64,000 nt of DNA from Pseudomonadota bacterium (GCA_022709365.1 JAKLIY010000014.1:26531-90530), one strand, 5' to 3'; shown: positions 9,719-19,872, counted from the first letter of the stretch. The notes: generated by a model not told the origin, from the sequence alone. Translations and numbers: made by a program.

Positions 9719-9773
9719 CACCCCCTCCCCCCAACCCCCTCCCACGAGGGGAGGGGGTTGGGGGGAGGGGGTG
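9719..9773. repeat. Perfect 25-base-arm GC palindrome (CCCTCC family)
   Basis: Left arm 9719-9743 (CACCCCCTCC... to ...CCCTCCC) and right arm 9749-9773 are perfect reverse complements around a five-base loop. It is the cleanest member of the CCCTCTCCC-like family here and fills most of the uxaA-eda gap. It should form a very stable stem in mRNA and could limit polarity or expression of eda. Confidence 0.88.
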
Positions 9774-9813
9774 AATGCTTATATTTTGTCTTTACCAAAA
9801 AGAGAGAAACTCC

Positions 9814-10440
9814 ATGAACGTACTGGACGTCATGCGCACTGGCCCGGTCATCCCGGTCATCGTCATCGAAGAACTGGCGCAAGCAGTTCCCTTGGCCAAG
9901 GCGCTGGTCGCCGGCGGGGTGCGGGTGCTGGAAGTGACCTTGCGCACCGCCCCGGCGCTGGAAGCGATCCGCCTGATCGCCCGCGAAGTGCCGGACGCCA
10001 TCGTCGGGGTGGGCACCCTCACCCGTCCCCAGGATTTCAAAGATGCTCTGGATGCCGGCGCCAAGTTCGGTGTCAGCCCCGGCCTGACTCCGGCGATGAT
10101 TCAAGCCGCTCACGAAACGGGGTTGCCCCTGCTGCCCGGCGTGATGACGCCATCCGACGTGATCGCCGCCCGGCTGGCCGGATTTAGCGAATTGAAGCTG
10201 TTCCCCGCCCAGCAGGCGGGCGGCATCGGCATGTTGAAGGCGCTGGGCGGGCCGTTCCCGGATGTGACCTTCTGCCCGACCGGCGGGGTTTCGGTGGAAA
10301 ACGCCCCGGATTTTCTGGCGCTGCCCAACGTCGCCTGCGTCGGCGGTTCCTGGCTCGCGCCCAAGGCCGCGCTGGTCGCTGGCGACTGGGACAGGATTAC
10401 CGCGTTGGCGAAAGAAGCGAGCGCCTTGAAGGCGCGTTGA
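9814..10440 (+). CDS. eda: KDPG/KHG aldolase Eda
   Basis: Cleaves 2-keto-3-deoxy-6-phosphogluconate to pyruvate and glyceraldehyde-3-phosphate, the last step shared by the hexuronate and Entner-Doudoroff routes. A class I aldolase of 208 residues. The Schiff-base lysine is Lys128 in SELKLFPAQQ. Other family blocks are RVLEVTLRT (catalytic Glu), GVGTLTRPQDF and FCPTGGVSVENA. I chose ATG 9814, with an AGAGAGAA stretch just upstream; the frame is open further upstream, but that part derives from the adjacent palindrome. kdgK, which makes its substrate, follows. Confidence 0.97.
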   Translation: MNVLDVMRTGPVIPVIVIEELAQAVPLAKALVAGGVRVLEVTLRTAPALEAIRLIAREVPDAIVGVGTLTRPQDFKDALDAGAKFGVSPGLTPAMIQAAHETGLPLLPGVMTPSDVIAARLAGFSELKLFPAQQAGGIGMLKALGGPFPDVTFCPTGGVSVENAPDFLALPNVACVGGSWLAPKAALVAGDWDRITALAKEASALKAR

Positions 10441-10441
10441 T

Positions 10442-10484
10442 CGCCCCCACCCCAACCCTCCCCCGCGAGGGGGGAGGGAGCCTG
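10442..10484. repeat. GC palindromic repeat between eda and kdgK
   Basis: CCCTCCCCC (10456-10464) and GGGGGAGGG (10470-10478) form a nine-base stem, flanked on the left by CCCCCACCCCAAC. Same family as the repeat at 9719. It fills nearly the whole intergenic space. Confidence 0.75.
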
Positions 10485-10495
10485 AGGAAAAGAAA

Positions 10496-11596
10496 ATGGC
10501 TGAATTGATGATCAAATCTGCGGCGGAAGCGAAGTGGGACTGCGTATCCTTCGGCGAAGTGATGCTGCGTTTTGATCCCGGCTTTGGCCGGGTGCGCAAT
10601 GCCCGTTCCTTCCAAGTCTGGGAAGGCGGCGGCGAGTACAACGTCGCCCGAGCCATGCGCAAGTGCTGGGGCAAGCGTGCCGCTGTGGTCACGGCCCTGC
10701 CCAAAAATGACCTAGGCTGGCTGGTGGAAGATTTCATCATGCAGGGCGGCGTGGATATGTCCCATGTCATCTGGCGCGATTTCGACGGTCTGGGCCGCAA
10801 TACCCGCGTCGGCCTGAACTTCACCGAGAAGGGCTTCGGCATTCGCCCGGCGCTGGGATGCTCCGACCGGGGTCACTCCGCCGCGTCGCAAATTCGCCCG
10901 GGGGAAGTGAACTGGGAAAAACTCTTTGGTGAGGAAGGCGTGCGCTGGTTCCAGACCGGCGGCATTTTCGCCGCGTTGGCGTCCAACACCGCCGAAGCCG
11001 TGCTTGAAGCGGTGCAAGTCGCCAAGAAGTACGACACGGTCGTCGCTTATGACCTGAACTTCCGCGCTTCCCTGTGGAAGAGCCAGGGCGGCAAGGACGG
11101 CGCACAGCGGATCAATCGGGAAATCGCCAAATATGTCGATGTAATGATCGGCAATGAGGAAGACTTCACCGCCTGTCTGGGCTTCGAAGTGGAAGGCGCT
11201 GACGAGCATCTGACCCAGATCCAGACCGAATCCTTCGCCAATATGATTAAGACAGCGGTCAAGGAATTCCCGAACTTCAAGGTCGCCGCCACCACTCTGC
11301 GCAACGCCAAGACTGCGACGATCAATGACTGGTCCGCCATCGTCTGGTACGACGGCCAGATTTATGAATCGATGAAGCGCGACAACCTGGAAATCTACGA
11401 CCGGGTTGGCGGCGGCGACGGTTTCGCCTCCGGCCTGGCTTATGGCTTCCTGGAAGGCAAGGGTCCACAAGCGGCTGTTGAATACGGCGCGGCCCACGGT
11501 GCGTTGGCCATGTCCACGCCGGGCGATACCTCCATGGTGCGCGTGGAAGAAGTCGAAGCGGCGATGAAGGGCAAAGGCGCTCGCGTCATCCGCTGA
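10496..11596 (+). CDS. kdgK: 2-keto-3-deoxygluconate kinase (PfkB family)
   Basis: Phosphorylates KDG to KDPG with ATP. Sugar kinase of the PfkB/ribokinase fold, 366 residues. The N-terminal substrate region reads SFGEVMLRFDPG, the glycine block is WEGGGEYNVARAM, and the C-terminal signature DRVGGGDGFASG contains the catalytic base Asp308. It lies immediately after eda, so consecutive enzymes are adjacent. A few members phosphorylate related 2-keto-3-deoxy sugars, but the context favours KDG. Confidence 0.93.
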   Translation: MAELMIKSAAEAKWDCVSFGEVMLRFDPGFGRVRNARSFQVWEGGGEYNVARAMRKCWGKRAAVVTALPKNDLGWLVEDFIMQGGVDMSHVIWRDFDGLGRNTRVGLNFTEKGFGIRPALGCSDRGHSAASQIRPGEVNWEKLFGEEGVRWFQTGGIFAALASNTAEAVLEAVQVAKKYDTVVAYDLNFRASLWKSQGGKDGAQRINREIAKYVDVMIGNEEDFTACLGFEVEGADEHLTQIQTESFANMIKTAVKEFPNFKVAATTLRNAKTATINDWSAIVWYDGQIYESMKRDNLEIYDRVGGGDGFASGLAYGFLEGKGPQAAVEYGAAHGALAMSTPGDTSMVRVEEVEAAMKGKGARVIR

Positions 11597-11608
11597 AGGT
11601 AACGCTCT

Positions 11609-11646
11609 CACCCCCAACCCTTCTCCGCTGGGCGAGGGGGGGGTTT
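11609..11646. repeat. Degenerate GC palindromic repeat after kdgK
   Basis: A CCCCCAACCCTTCTCC stretch followed by GGGCGAGGGGGGGG and TTTT. It is an imperfect copy of the CCCTCTCCC family. The stem followed by a short T-run could act as a weak terminator downstream of kdgK, but I would not assert that. Confidence 0.55.
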
Positions 11647-11683
11647 TGTACAGCCTCAGCGAATGAACCCATAAGGACGCCCC

Positions 11684-12547
11684 TTGAACGCTTCAACTCC
11701 GAATCCAGTCTTTGCCATCGCGCCAGGAGCGGGCGATCTGCCCAAGCTGACGCTCACCGCCCCCGACGGCGCACGGGCAGAAATCTACCTCCACGGTGCG
11801 CAGGTGACCTCCTGGGTTCCTGCCGACGGTCAGGAACGGCTGTTTCTGAGCCAGGCTTCCCAGTTCTGTCCAGGCGTGCCCATTCGCGGCGGCATCCCTG
11901 TTGTATTCCCGCAATTCGGCATGTCCGGGCCGTTGCCCCTGCATGGGCTAGCGCGTCTGATGCCATGGGAATTCGCCGGCACGGAAGTCGTGAACGGGCA
12001 GGCGTCCGCGACCTTCCGCCTGCGCGATACCGAGGACAGCCAGCGGCTGTGGGCCTTCGCCTTTTTGGCGGAACTGACGGTCTCCATTGGCGGGAACCAG
12101 TTAGCGGTCACGCTCACCATCACCAACACGGGTCCTGAGCCGTTCACCTTCACTGCGGCGCTCCATACCTATCTCGCGGTGGCTGACCTCGCCGCGACCC
12201 GCGTTGAGGGACTGACCGGCCTGCTTTATCGCGATGCCGCCGCTGGCTGGACTGACCATCAACAGGTTGTCCCGTGCATCGACTTTACCAGCGAGGTCAA
12301 CCGGATCTACTTCGATGCCCCGGCTGAAACGCGCCTGATCGAACCCGGCCAGACGACCCGCATTCAGACTGCCGGCTTTCGAGATGCGGTGGTGTGGAAT
12401 CCGGCGGCGGACAAATGCGCCACTATGTCTGACCTGAAACCGGACGACTATCAGCGATTTGTCTGTGTTGAGGCGGTCACGGTCGGTACGCCCGTCAACC
12501 TGGCACCCGGTGAACGCTGGCAGGGTACGCAGCGGTTAGTCGCTTGA
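11684..12547 (+). CDS. Glucose-6-phosphate 1-epimerase / D-hexose-6-phosphate mutarotase homologue
   Basis: Aldose 1-epimerase-fold protein of 287 residues, most like the YeaD group that interconverts anomers of hexose-6-phosphates. Family blocks include PIRGGIPVVFPQFG, LPLHGLARLMPWEF (catalytic His region) and the C-terminal YQRFVCVEAV with the catalytic glutamate. Start is taken as TTG at 11684, preceded by AAGGA; no in-frame ATG gives a full domain. It follows kdgK on the same strand and may supply the anomer used by a sugar enzyme, but its exact substrate here is inferred. Confidence 0.85.
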   Translation: MNASTPNPVFAIAPGAGDLPKLTLTAPDGARAEIYLHGAQVTSWVPADGQERLFLSQASQFCPGVPIRGGIPVVFPQFGMSGPLPLHGLARLMPWEFAGTEVVNGQASATFRLRDTEDSQRLWAFAFLAELTVSIGGNQLAVTLTITNTGPEPFTFTAALHTYLAVADLAATRVEGLTGLLYRDAAAGWTDHQQVVPCIDFTSEVNRIYFDAPAETRLIEPGQTTRIQTAGFRDAVVWNPAADKCATMSDLKPDDYQRFVCVEAVTVGTPVNLAPGERWQGTQRLVA

Positions 12548-12583
12548 GCGGAGGCTAACCCCTTCGCACCGGCAACCCGCCGA

Positions 12584-12616
12584 AAATCCCCCTAACCCTC
12601 CTCTTTCAAAGGGGAG
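12584..12616. repeat. AATCCCCCTAACCCTCC-type palindromic repeat
   Basis: AAATCCCCCTAACCCTCC followed by TCTTTCAAAGGGGAG is a degenerate copy of the element AAATCCCxCCTAACCCCCCTTTTTCAAAGGGGGG. The same subtype occurs inside the helicase gene at 23998. It lies between the mutarotase and yhcH-like genes. Confidence 0.65.
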
Positions 12617-12644
12617 AACTGAACCGATACCGTGGGAGATTCCC

Positions 12645-13091
12645 TTGATCGTCGATCACATTAGCCACGCCGACCGCTATACGGCGCTCGGTCCGCTATT
12701 CAAGCAAGCCTTCGATTTTCTGCGCACTACCGACCTGAAGACCCTGGAAACGGGTCGCTATCCCCTGGCGGGCGATGCGCTCTTTGCTCTGGCGCAGGTC
12801 TACCACACCAAACCCTTGAGCGAGGGGTTCTGGGAAGCCCATCGTCGCTACATCGATTTACAGTTCATCGTTCAGGGCACCGAGCGGATCGGTTACGCTC
12901 CCCTGCACCGGATGCAGTTGGCATCGCATGACGAACAGCGCGATCTGTCCGTGCTGAATGGCGAAGGCGACCTGCTAACCCTGACCGAGGGTTGTTTCAT
13001 GCTCCTGTGGCCCGAAGACGCGCATCAGCCCGGCTTGCAAACCGATCAATCCGGGCCAGTGCGCAAGATCGTGTTCAAAATCGCCATCTAA
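12645..13091 (+). CDS. YhcH/YjgK/YiaL family protein
   Basis: Small cupin-like protein of 148 residues belonging to the YhcH/TabA (DUF386) family, whose members are found in sugar-acid and sialic acid operons. Recognisable blocks are GRYPLAGDALFALAQVYHTK, FWEAHRRYIDLQFIVQGTERIGY and the metal-binding-like FMLLWPEDAHQPGL. TTG start at 12645; no nearby in-frame ATG. The biochemical role is not settled for the family; sugar epimerase or anomerase activity has been proposed. It closes the hexuronate cluster. Confidence 0.82.
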   Translation: MIVDHISHADRYTALGPLFKQAFDFLRTTDLKTLETGRYPLAGDALFALAQVYHTKPLSEGFWEAHRRYIDLQFIVQGTERIGYAPLHRMQLASHDEQRDLSVLNGEGDLLTLTEGCFMLLWPEDAHQPGLQTDQSGPVRKIVFKIAI

Positions 13092-13121
13092 TTTTTCACT
13101 TTACCCAATTTAATTAAAATC

Positions 13122-15167
13122 ATGCAGATATTCTATTTTATTCCAACCCGGCAGAATGTCGGCCTGACCTCCGTCACCCTGGGCGTCGTTCGCGCCCTGC
13201 AACATCAGGGCTACCGGGTGGGCTTCGCTAAACCGGTGGCGCAGGAGGATACGGCTAACGAACACTCGGTCCACTTTGCTCGCGAGATCTGTCTGATCGA
13301 CACTCCTGCTCCATTATCGATTATCCAGGCCGATGACCGGCTGGCAGCGGGTCAGGAGTCGGAACTGCTGGAAGACGTGGTCAGCCTGTGTATGCGCGCC
13401 GCCGAAGACGCCGATGTGCTGGTGATCGAGGGGATGCACACCGATACCATCCATCCCTTCACGCCGCGCCTGAACGCCGAAATTGCCCGCAGCCTGAAGG
13501 CCGAGATTATCCTCGTGGTCAGCGCCAAAGGCGGCAACGCGGTCGAAGAGATCAGCCACATGGCGATGCGCATGGGTAAGGTCGGTTGTCATATCGCCGG
13601 GGCGGTGATCAACAAGGCTCCTGCGCGATTTAACGCCGAAGCCGCTCACGAGGCGCTGGGCAATGTTGCGCTCTGGGGCATCATCCCTTACGACCCGGCC
13701 CTGCTGGCGCCGCGCACACTGGATGTGGCGCGCTGCCTGAACGCCCGTGTGCTGGTCGAGGGCGAGATCGCGACCCGCCGGGTGCTGGAAACCGCGATCG
13801 CCGCCCGTTCCGCCGCCGAGATGATTCATCGTTTAACTGCCGGCGCACTGATCATGGCGGCAGGCGACCGGGACGACATCATGCTGGCCACCGCGCTGGC
13901 GGCGAGTAAGGGGGTGCAACTGGCCGGGTTGGTGCTGACGCATGGTTCGGAAATCGATCCGCGCATTCGCCGGCTGGCCTCGCACGCCTTCGAGAGCGGC
14001 CTGCCGATCCTCAGCGTGGCCAATGACAGCTTTATCACCGCCACCCAAATCGACCATCTTCCGGGCGCTGTCCCCGCTGACGACACGGTGCGCATGAACA
14101 CCGTGCTGGATATGGTAGCCGAACATCTCTCAACCAATGTGCTCAACGCCAGCGTTCGGATACCCGCCTCGACCCAGATGTCGCCGCCCGCCTTCCGCTA
14201 CCGGCTGATCCAGAAAGCGCGTGCCGCTAATAAGCGTATCGTGCTGCCGGAAGGCAATGAACCCCGTACCCTTCGCGCGGCGGTCATTTGTGCGGAAAAG
14301 GGTATCGCACGCTGTGTGCTGCTCGGCCAGCGCGCAGTCATCGAAGCGGTAGCCGCCGCGCAGGGCGTGGCCTTACCGCCGACATTGGAAATCATCGATC
14401 CTGAAGCGGTCTGCGACCAGTATGTGGAACCCATGATCGAACTGCGCAAGAGCAAAGGCCTCACTCCCGGTCAGGCGCGTGAACAACTGCAAGACACCGT
14501 CGTACTCGGCACGATGATGCTGGCGGTGGATGATGTTGATGGCCTCGTCTCCGGCGCTGTACATACCACGGCCAACACGGTGCGTCCGGCCCTGCAACTC
14601 ATCAAGACCGAACCCGGCTCGTCAATCGTGTCTTCGGTGTTCTTCATGCTGATGCCGGACCAAGTGTTGGTTTACGGCGACTGCGCCATCAATCCCAACC
14701 CCAATGCTACGGAGTTGGCTGAGATCGCGTTGCAGAGCGCCGCCAGCGCGCAGGCGTTCGGCGTCGAACCCCGAGTCGCCATGATCAGCTATTCCACCGG
14801 CAGTTCCGGCGCTGGCGCTGACGTTGACAAGGTGCGCCAGGCGACCGCTCTGGCCAAAGCCAAGGCCCCTGAACTGCTCATCGATGGCCCGCTGCAATAC
14901 GACGCCGCTTCCGTGTTCGAAGTCGGCCAACAAAAAGCGCCAGGTTCCAAAGTGGCTGGTCAAGCGACGGTGTTCGTGTTCCCCGATCTCAATACGGGCA
15001 ACACCACCTACAAGGCCGTCCAGCGCAGCGCCCACGTCATCTCCATCGGCCCCATGCTGCAAGGCTTGCGCAAACCGGTGAATGACCTGTCGCGCGGCGC
15101 GCTGGTGGATGACATTGTGTTTACTATTGCCCTGACCGCCATTCAGGCCAACGCCCGCAAGGTGTGA
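13122..15167 (+). CDS. pta: Phosphate acetyltransferase Pta (long form)
   Basis: Interconverts acetyl-CoA and acetyl phosphate. The long form has 681 residues: an N-terminal P-loop-like (dethiobiotin-synthetase-type) domain (about 1-200), a DRTGG domain (about 210-330) and the C-terminal PTA/PTB catalytic domain (about 350-680), with GLVSGAVHTTANTVRPALQ, PNATELAEIALQSA and MISYSTGSSGAG. A short AT-rich gap separates it from the hexuronate cluster. Acetyl-CoA made from the pyruvate of that pathway could be routed here. No ackA lies next to it. Confidence 0.96.
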   Translation: MQIFYFIPTRQNVGLTSVTLGVVRALQHQGYRVGFAKPVAQEDTANEHSVHFAREICLIDTPAPLSIIQADDRLAAGQESELLEDVVSLCMRAAEDADVLVIEGMHTDTIHPFTPRLNAEIARSLKAEIILVVSAKGGNAVEEISHMAMRMGKVGCHIAGAVINKAPARFNAEAAHEALGNVALWGIIPYDPALLAPRTLDVARCLNARVLVEGEIATRRVLETAIAARSAAEMIHRLTAGALIMAAGDRDDIMLATALAASKGVQLAGLVLTHGSEIDPRIRRLASHAFESGLPILSVANDSFITATQIDHLPGAVPADDTVRMNTVLDMVAEHLSTNVLNASVRIPASTQMSPPAFRYRLIQKARAANKRIVLPEGNEPRTLRAAVICAEKGIARCVLLGQRAVIEAVAAAQGVALPPTLEIIDPEAVCDQYVEPMIELRKSKGLTPGQAREQLQDTVVLGTMMLAVDDVDGLVSGAVHTTANTVRPALQLIKTEPGSSIVSSVFFMLMPDQVLVYGDCAINPNPNATELAEIALQSAASAQAFGVEPRVAMISYSTGSSGAGADVDKVRQATALAKAKAPELLIDGPLQYDAASVFEVGQQKAPGSKVAGQATVFVFPDLNTGNTTYKAVQRSAHVISIGPMLQGLRKPVNDLSRGALVDDIVFTIALTAIQANARKV

Positions 15168-15213
15168 GCGAGACAGCCAACGCCTGGCGCTTGAGTATGT
15201 GGAAACCTGACGC

Positions 15214-15990
15214 CTACCAGTAATTCTCCACCGCCAGGTTTCCCGGTTTGCCGCGCAAGCTGACCGTCAACCCCCGGTCGGTGAGGATTTGCCGGGTTTC
15301 CTGCACCATGTCAGGATTGCCGCAAATCATGACCCGAGACCGCTCCCGGTCAATCGGCAACCCGACATGCGCTTCCAGTTCGCCATTCGTCAGCAGGTTC
15401 GTGATCCGGTCATTGAGCATCGACCGCTCGGCCTGGTCACGGGTCACCAGCGGCACATACTTCAGCTTGTGGGCGTACTCAGTGAACAGCTCATTTTCCT
15501 TAAACGAGTGGATAAACTCCTGGTAAGCCAGCTCATGCCGATAGCGGACGCTATGCACCAGCACGATGTTTTCGTACTTTTCCCAGGTATCAAACTCCTG
15601 AAGAATAGACAGGAACGGGGCCAGCCCCGTACCTGTGGACAGCAGCCAGAGATCCTTGCCGCATTCGAAGCGGTCGGTCGTCAGATAGCCGTAGTTCTTC
15701 TTCTCCACCAGTACCTGATCGCCTACCTTGAGTTGCGCCAGCCGTGAGGTGAATGCGCCATCGGGAACGACGATGGAGTAGAACTCCAGAAACTCGTCAT
15801 AAGGCGCTGAACAGATCGAATAAGCCCGCCACACCAACTCGCCATGATCACCCTCGACGCCCAGTCGGGCAAACTGGCCGGCGATGAAGCGATAAGACTG
15901 GCTACGGGTGGTCTTGAAGGAAAACAGATTAGGGGCCCAAGTGTAGAGTTCCGTAATCGTTTCCGCAGTGTACTTGTCGCTGGCTTTCAT
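15214..15990 (-). CDS. fpr: Ferredoxin/flavodoxin--NADP+ reductase Fpr
   Basis: FAD flavoprotein of 258 residues that exchanges electrons between NADPH and ferredoxin or flavodoxin. The FAD-binding RxYS motif is RAYSICSAP (about residues 55-63), the NADP-binding glycine motif is GTGLAPFLS (about 116-124), and the C-terminus ends ENYW, with a terminal aromatic as in bacterial subclass I Fpr. It is convergent with pta and divergent from the SulP transporter. The upstream 230 bases are AT-rich and contain a perfect FNR-type palindrome 20-34 bases before the ATG. Confidence 0.95.
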   Translation of the reverse strand: MKASDKYTAETITELYTWAPNLFSFKTTRSQSYRFIAGQFARLGVEGDHGELVWRAYSICSAPYDEFLEFYSIVVPDGAFTSRLAQLKVGDQVLVEKKNYGYLTTDRFECGKDLWLLSTGTGLAPFLSILQEFDTWEKYENIVLVHSVRYRHELAYQEFIHSFKENELFTEYAHKLKYVPLVTRDQAERSMLNDRITNLLTNGELEAHVGLPIDRERSRVMICGNPDMVQETRQILTDRGLTVSLRGKPGNLAVENYW

Positions 15991-16010
15991 TGCGGTCGAT
16001 CCTGTTCATG

Positions 16011-16024
16011 TTGATTTAAATCAA
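16011..16024. promoter_or_regulatory. FNR/CRP-family binding site
   Basis: TTGATTTAAATCAA is a perfect match to the FNR/ANR consensus TTGAT-N4-ATCAA. It lies between fpr (21 bases before its ATG) and the SulP gene (about 200 bases before its GTG). So near the fpr start it would more likely repress fpr, or it could activate the divergent SulP gene. The motif is seen; the regulation is inferred. Confidence 0.6.
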
Positions 16025-16221
16025 TTAATTGCCAATTGGCTTGCATCAATTCCTGAGTAATTTACTAGGTTTAAAAGTGAGTTTAAGGGAAAATTGACTT
16101 ATAAAAAAGGAATAAAAAATTATTTATTTATATCTAAAAATCATCTTTGATCTTCCGCTACAACGCATAGCTATGGATTCGCTATGCTTTTGACGAACTC
16201 TCCATAACCAGGCCCAATGTT

Positions 16222-18408
16222 GTGATCTCCCAGGATTTCATCCAACGAGCTGCATCGACCATAAAAATTCCGACGGCGTTGCTCACTGACCTGCGCGGCG
16301 GCCTCGTTGCGGCAGCGGTCGTGCTGCCACAGGCCACCGCTTTCGGCGTGACCGTATTCGCACCCTTTCTCGGCGCAGCTTCGGGCGCACTGGCCGGCCT
16401 GATCGGCGCCATCCTTCTGCTGTTCATCTCCGGCGTGGTCGGCGGCGCGGTCGGAGTGATCAGCGGTCCGACGGGTCCGAGCATGGCATTGCTGACGGGT
16501 ACGACCGTTATTCTCACGGCTTCCGGTTTGCCGCCCGCCACCTTGGTTCTCGCCCTCCTGGCCGTGACCCTGCTGGCCGGCTTGCTCCAGTTGCTGATCG
16601 CCCTGGCTGGCGGAGGGCGGTTGATGAAATTTATCCCCTACCCGGTCATCGCCGGTCTCGCTACTGGCACTGGCCTGCTGCTGATGCAGTCTCAGATCAA
16701 GCCGTTGCTGGGTCTTCATCACCAGACCACCTGGAGCCAGTGGCATTGGCTGCCGGTCACCGTCACGGTCGTAGCCTTTGGCGCCGCCCGGCTGATTCCC
16801 CGGCTCCTGCCACGCATTCCCGGCCCTATTGCCGGTTTACTGGCGGGTACGGCGCTCTTCCAGTTGATCATCTCCAGCGCCCGCCTGCCCGCCATGCCGG
16901 AACACTGGGTCGTCGGTGCGCTGCCCGCACTGTCTGAATTTCATCTCACCGCGCTTCCGCGTGAGGCCTGGTTAACTCTCCCCTGGCCAGTCATCCTTCA
17001 CGCCGCCTTTGCGTTAGCGATTCTTTCCTCGCTGAATACCCTGCTGGCCTCGGTGTTGGCGGACACGACCACCGGTTTACGGCACAACGCCCGCCGCGAG
17101 TTGTTGGCGCAGGGCGTAGGCCAAATCGCGGTCGGCTTGGCGGGCGGTCTGGCCGGTTCCGCCAGCGTAGGGGCCACCGCGACTGCCGTTCAGGCGGGTG
17201 CCCGCCGCTGGGCGGCGTTTACCGCTGGTCTGCTCCTGCTCCTGATCCTGTTGTTCTCTGGTCCTGTAGGGCAATGGCTGCCGACCAGCGCGCTGGCCGG
17301 GATCATCATCGCCTCAGCGCTCAACCTGCTGGAGACCGATATTATTGCCTGGGCGAGGCGACCAAGAACGCGCCTGGACGCTGTAGTGGCGGTACTGGTT
17401 GCCGGCGTTACCGTGGGTTATGACCTGATGGCGGCGGTGCTGGTCGGTTTGAGCATCGCCATTTTGCTGTTCATCCGCGCCCAAAGTCAGTTGCCGATCA
17501 TCCATCGCCGGTTGACCGCTATCGAGCGGCCCTCGGTGCGGCAACGACCCTCGGAACAAGCCGGGCGGCTGGCCCAGCACGGCGACCGCATTGTGATGTA
17601 CCAACTGCGCGGCACCCTGTTCTTTGCCAAAACCGATCAACTGTTTGAAGAAATGTTGCCCGACCTTGACCGTTCGGCCTGGGTGATCCTGCACTTGCGC
17701 CGGGTGATGCAAATTGATTTGTCCAGCGTCCGCCTGTTACAACAAATCGCGGCGCGGCTGGAAGCCCATGGTGGAGAACTCCTGTTCTGCGAAGTCCGTC
17801 AGGATTTGGGGTTGGGCCGGGATGTCGAGCGCACGCTGCGCAAGATCAGCCTGCGCCCCGGACGGCTGAACGTTCACACCTTTACCAGTGCTGATCAGGC
17901 CTTGGAATATGCCGAGAACGCCCTGTTGAACACGCTGGGCGTCGCCACTACGGTCCTGGAGCGGCGCATCGATCTGGCGGAAATGGATTTGTGCCGCGAC
18001 ATGCAGCCTCTCGAACTAGCTGAATTTGCCGCAGTGCTGCGACCGCGCGAGCTGGACAGCGGCGAACGGTTATTTGCCGCCGGCGATGGCGGTGCGGAAT
18101 TGTATCTGGTGCTGCGTGGGCGGATTGATATTCGCCTGCCGGCCACCGTGGATCGCTATAAACGACTGGCGATTTACGGGCCGGGGACGGTGTTTGGCGA
18201 AATCGCCTTCCTCGATCCCGGTCCACGCGCTGCCGAAGCTGTGGCGGTCCGACCGACCGAGCTACGTGTGTTGAACCGGGCAGATTTTAACCAGTTGCGG
18301 AAAACCCACCCGGACGCGGCGATTACACTGCTGCTGGCCCTCGGTCGACTGCAAAGCCAGACATTACGGTGGAGCGCCAGGGAAATCCAGCGGCTCATTC
18401 AATGGTAG
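16222..18408 (+). CDS. SulP-family anion transporter with STAS and cyclic-nucleotide-binding domains
   Basis: Membrane transporter of 728 residues. An N-terminal SulP core (about 1-430, many hydrophobic helices such as AAVVLPQATAFGVTVFAPF and VVGGAVGVISGPTGPS) is followed by a STAS domain (about 450-560, VMYQLRGTLFFAKTDQL and LHLRRVMQIDLSSVRLLQQI) and a cNMP-binding domain (about 590-705, with the phosphate-cassette-like GEIAFLDPGPRAAE). Sulfate, bicarbonate or another anion is possible; the substrate cannot be read. The extra cNMP module suggests control by a cyclic nucleotide. GTG start at 16222. A hairpin (GCATAGC/GCTATGC, 16165-16187) lies just upstream. Confidence 0.88.
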   Translation: MISQDFIQRAASTIKIPTALLTDLRGGLVAAAVVLPQATAFGVTVFAPFLGAASGALAGLIGAILLLFISGVVGGAVGVISGPTGPSMALLTGTTVILTASGLPPATLVLALLAVTLLAGLLQLLIALAGGGRLMKFIPYPVIAGLATGTGLLLMQSQIKPLLGLHHQTTWSQWHWLPVTVTVVAFGAARLIPRLLPRIPGPIAGLLAGTALFQLIISSARLPAMPEHWVVGALPALSEFHLTALPREAWLTLPWPVILHAAFALAILSSLNTLLASVLADTTTGLRHNARRELLAQGVGQIAVGLAGGLAGSASVGATATAVQAGARRWAAFTAGLLLLLILLFSGPVGQWLPTSALAGIIIASALNLLETDIIAWARRPRTRLDAVVAVLVAGVTVGYDLMAAVLVGLSIAILLFIRAQSQLPIIHRRLTAIERPSVRQRPSEQAGRLAQHGDRIVMYQLRGTLFFAKTDQLFEEMLPDLDRSAWVILHLRRVMQIDLSSVRLLQQIAARLEAHGGELLFCEVRQDLGLGRDVERTLRKISLRPGRLNVHTFTSADQALEYAENALLNTLGVATTVLERRIDLAEMDLCRDMQPLELAEFAAVLRPRELDSGERLFAAGDGGAELYLVLRGRIDIRLPATVDRYKRLAIYGPGTVFGEIAFLDPGPRAAEAVAVRPTELRVLNRADFNQLRKTHPDAAITLLLALGRLQSQTLRWSAREIQRLIQW

Positions 18409-18442
18409 GACAGGATTTTCAGCAGCGGCGGGCGACGCGGCA

Positions 18443-19855
<1,413 letters not shown>

Positions 19856-19872
19856 TCATTTTAATCCGGCTG

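Noticed and set aside
16165..16187. Hairpin GCATAGC/GCTATGC followed by TTTT as a terminator
   Set aside because: The stem is only seven bases with much A/T and no gene ends just upstream on the + strand; it may be a 5' leader hairpin of the SulP gene, but I cannot support a function.
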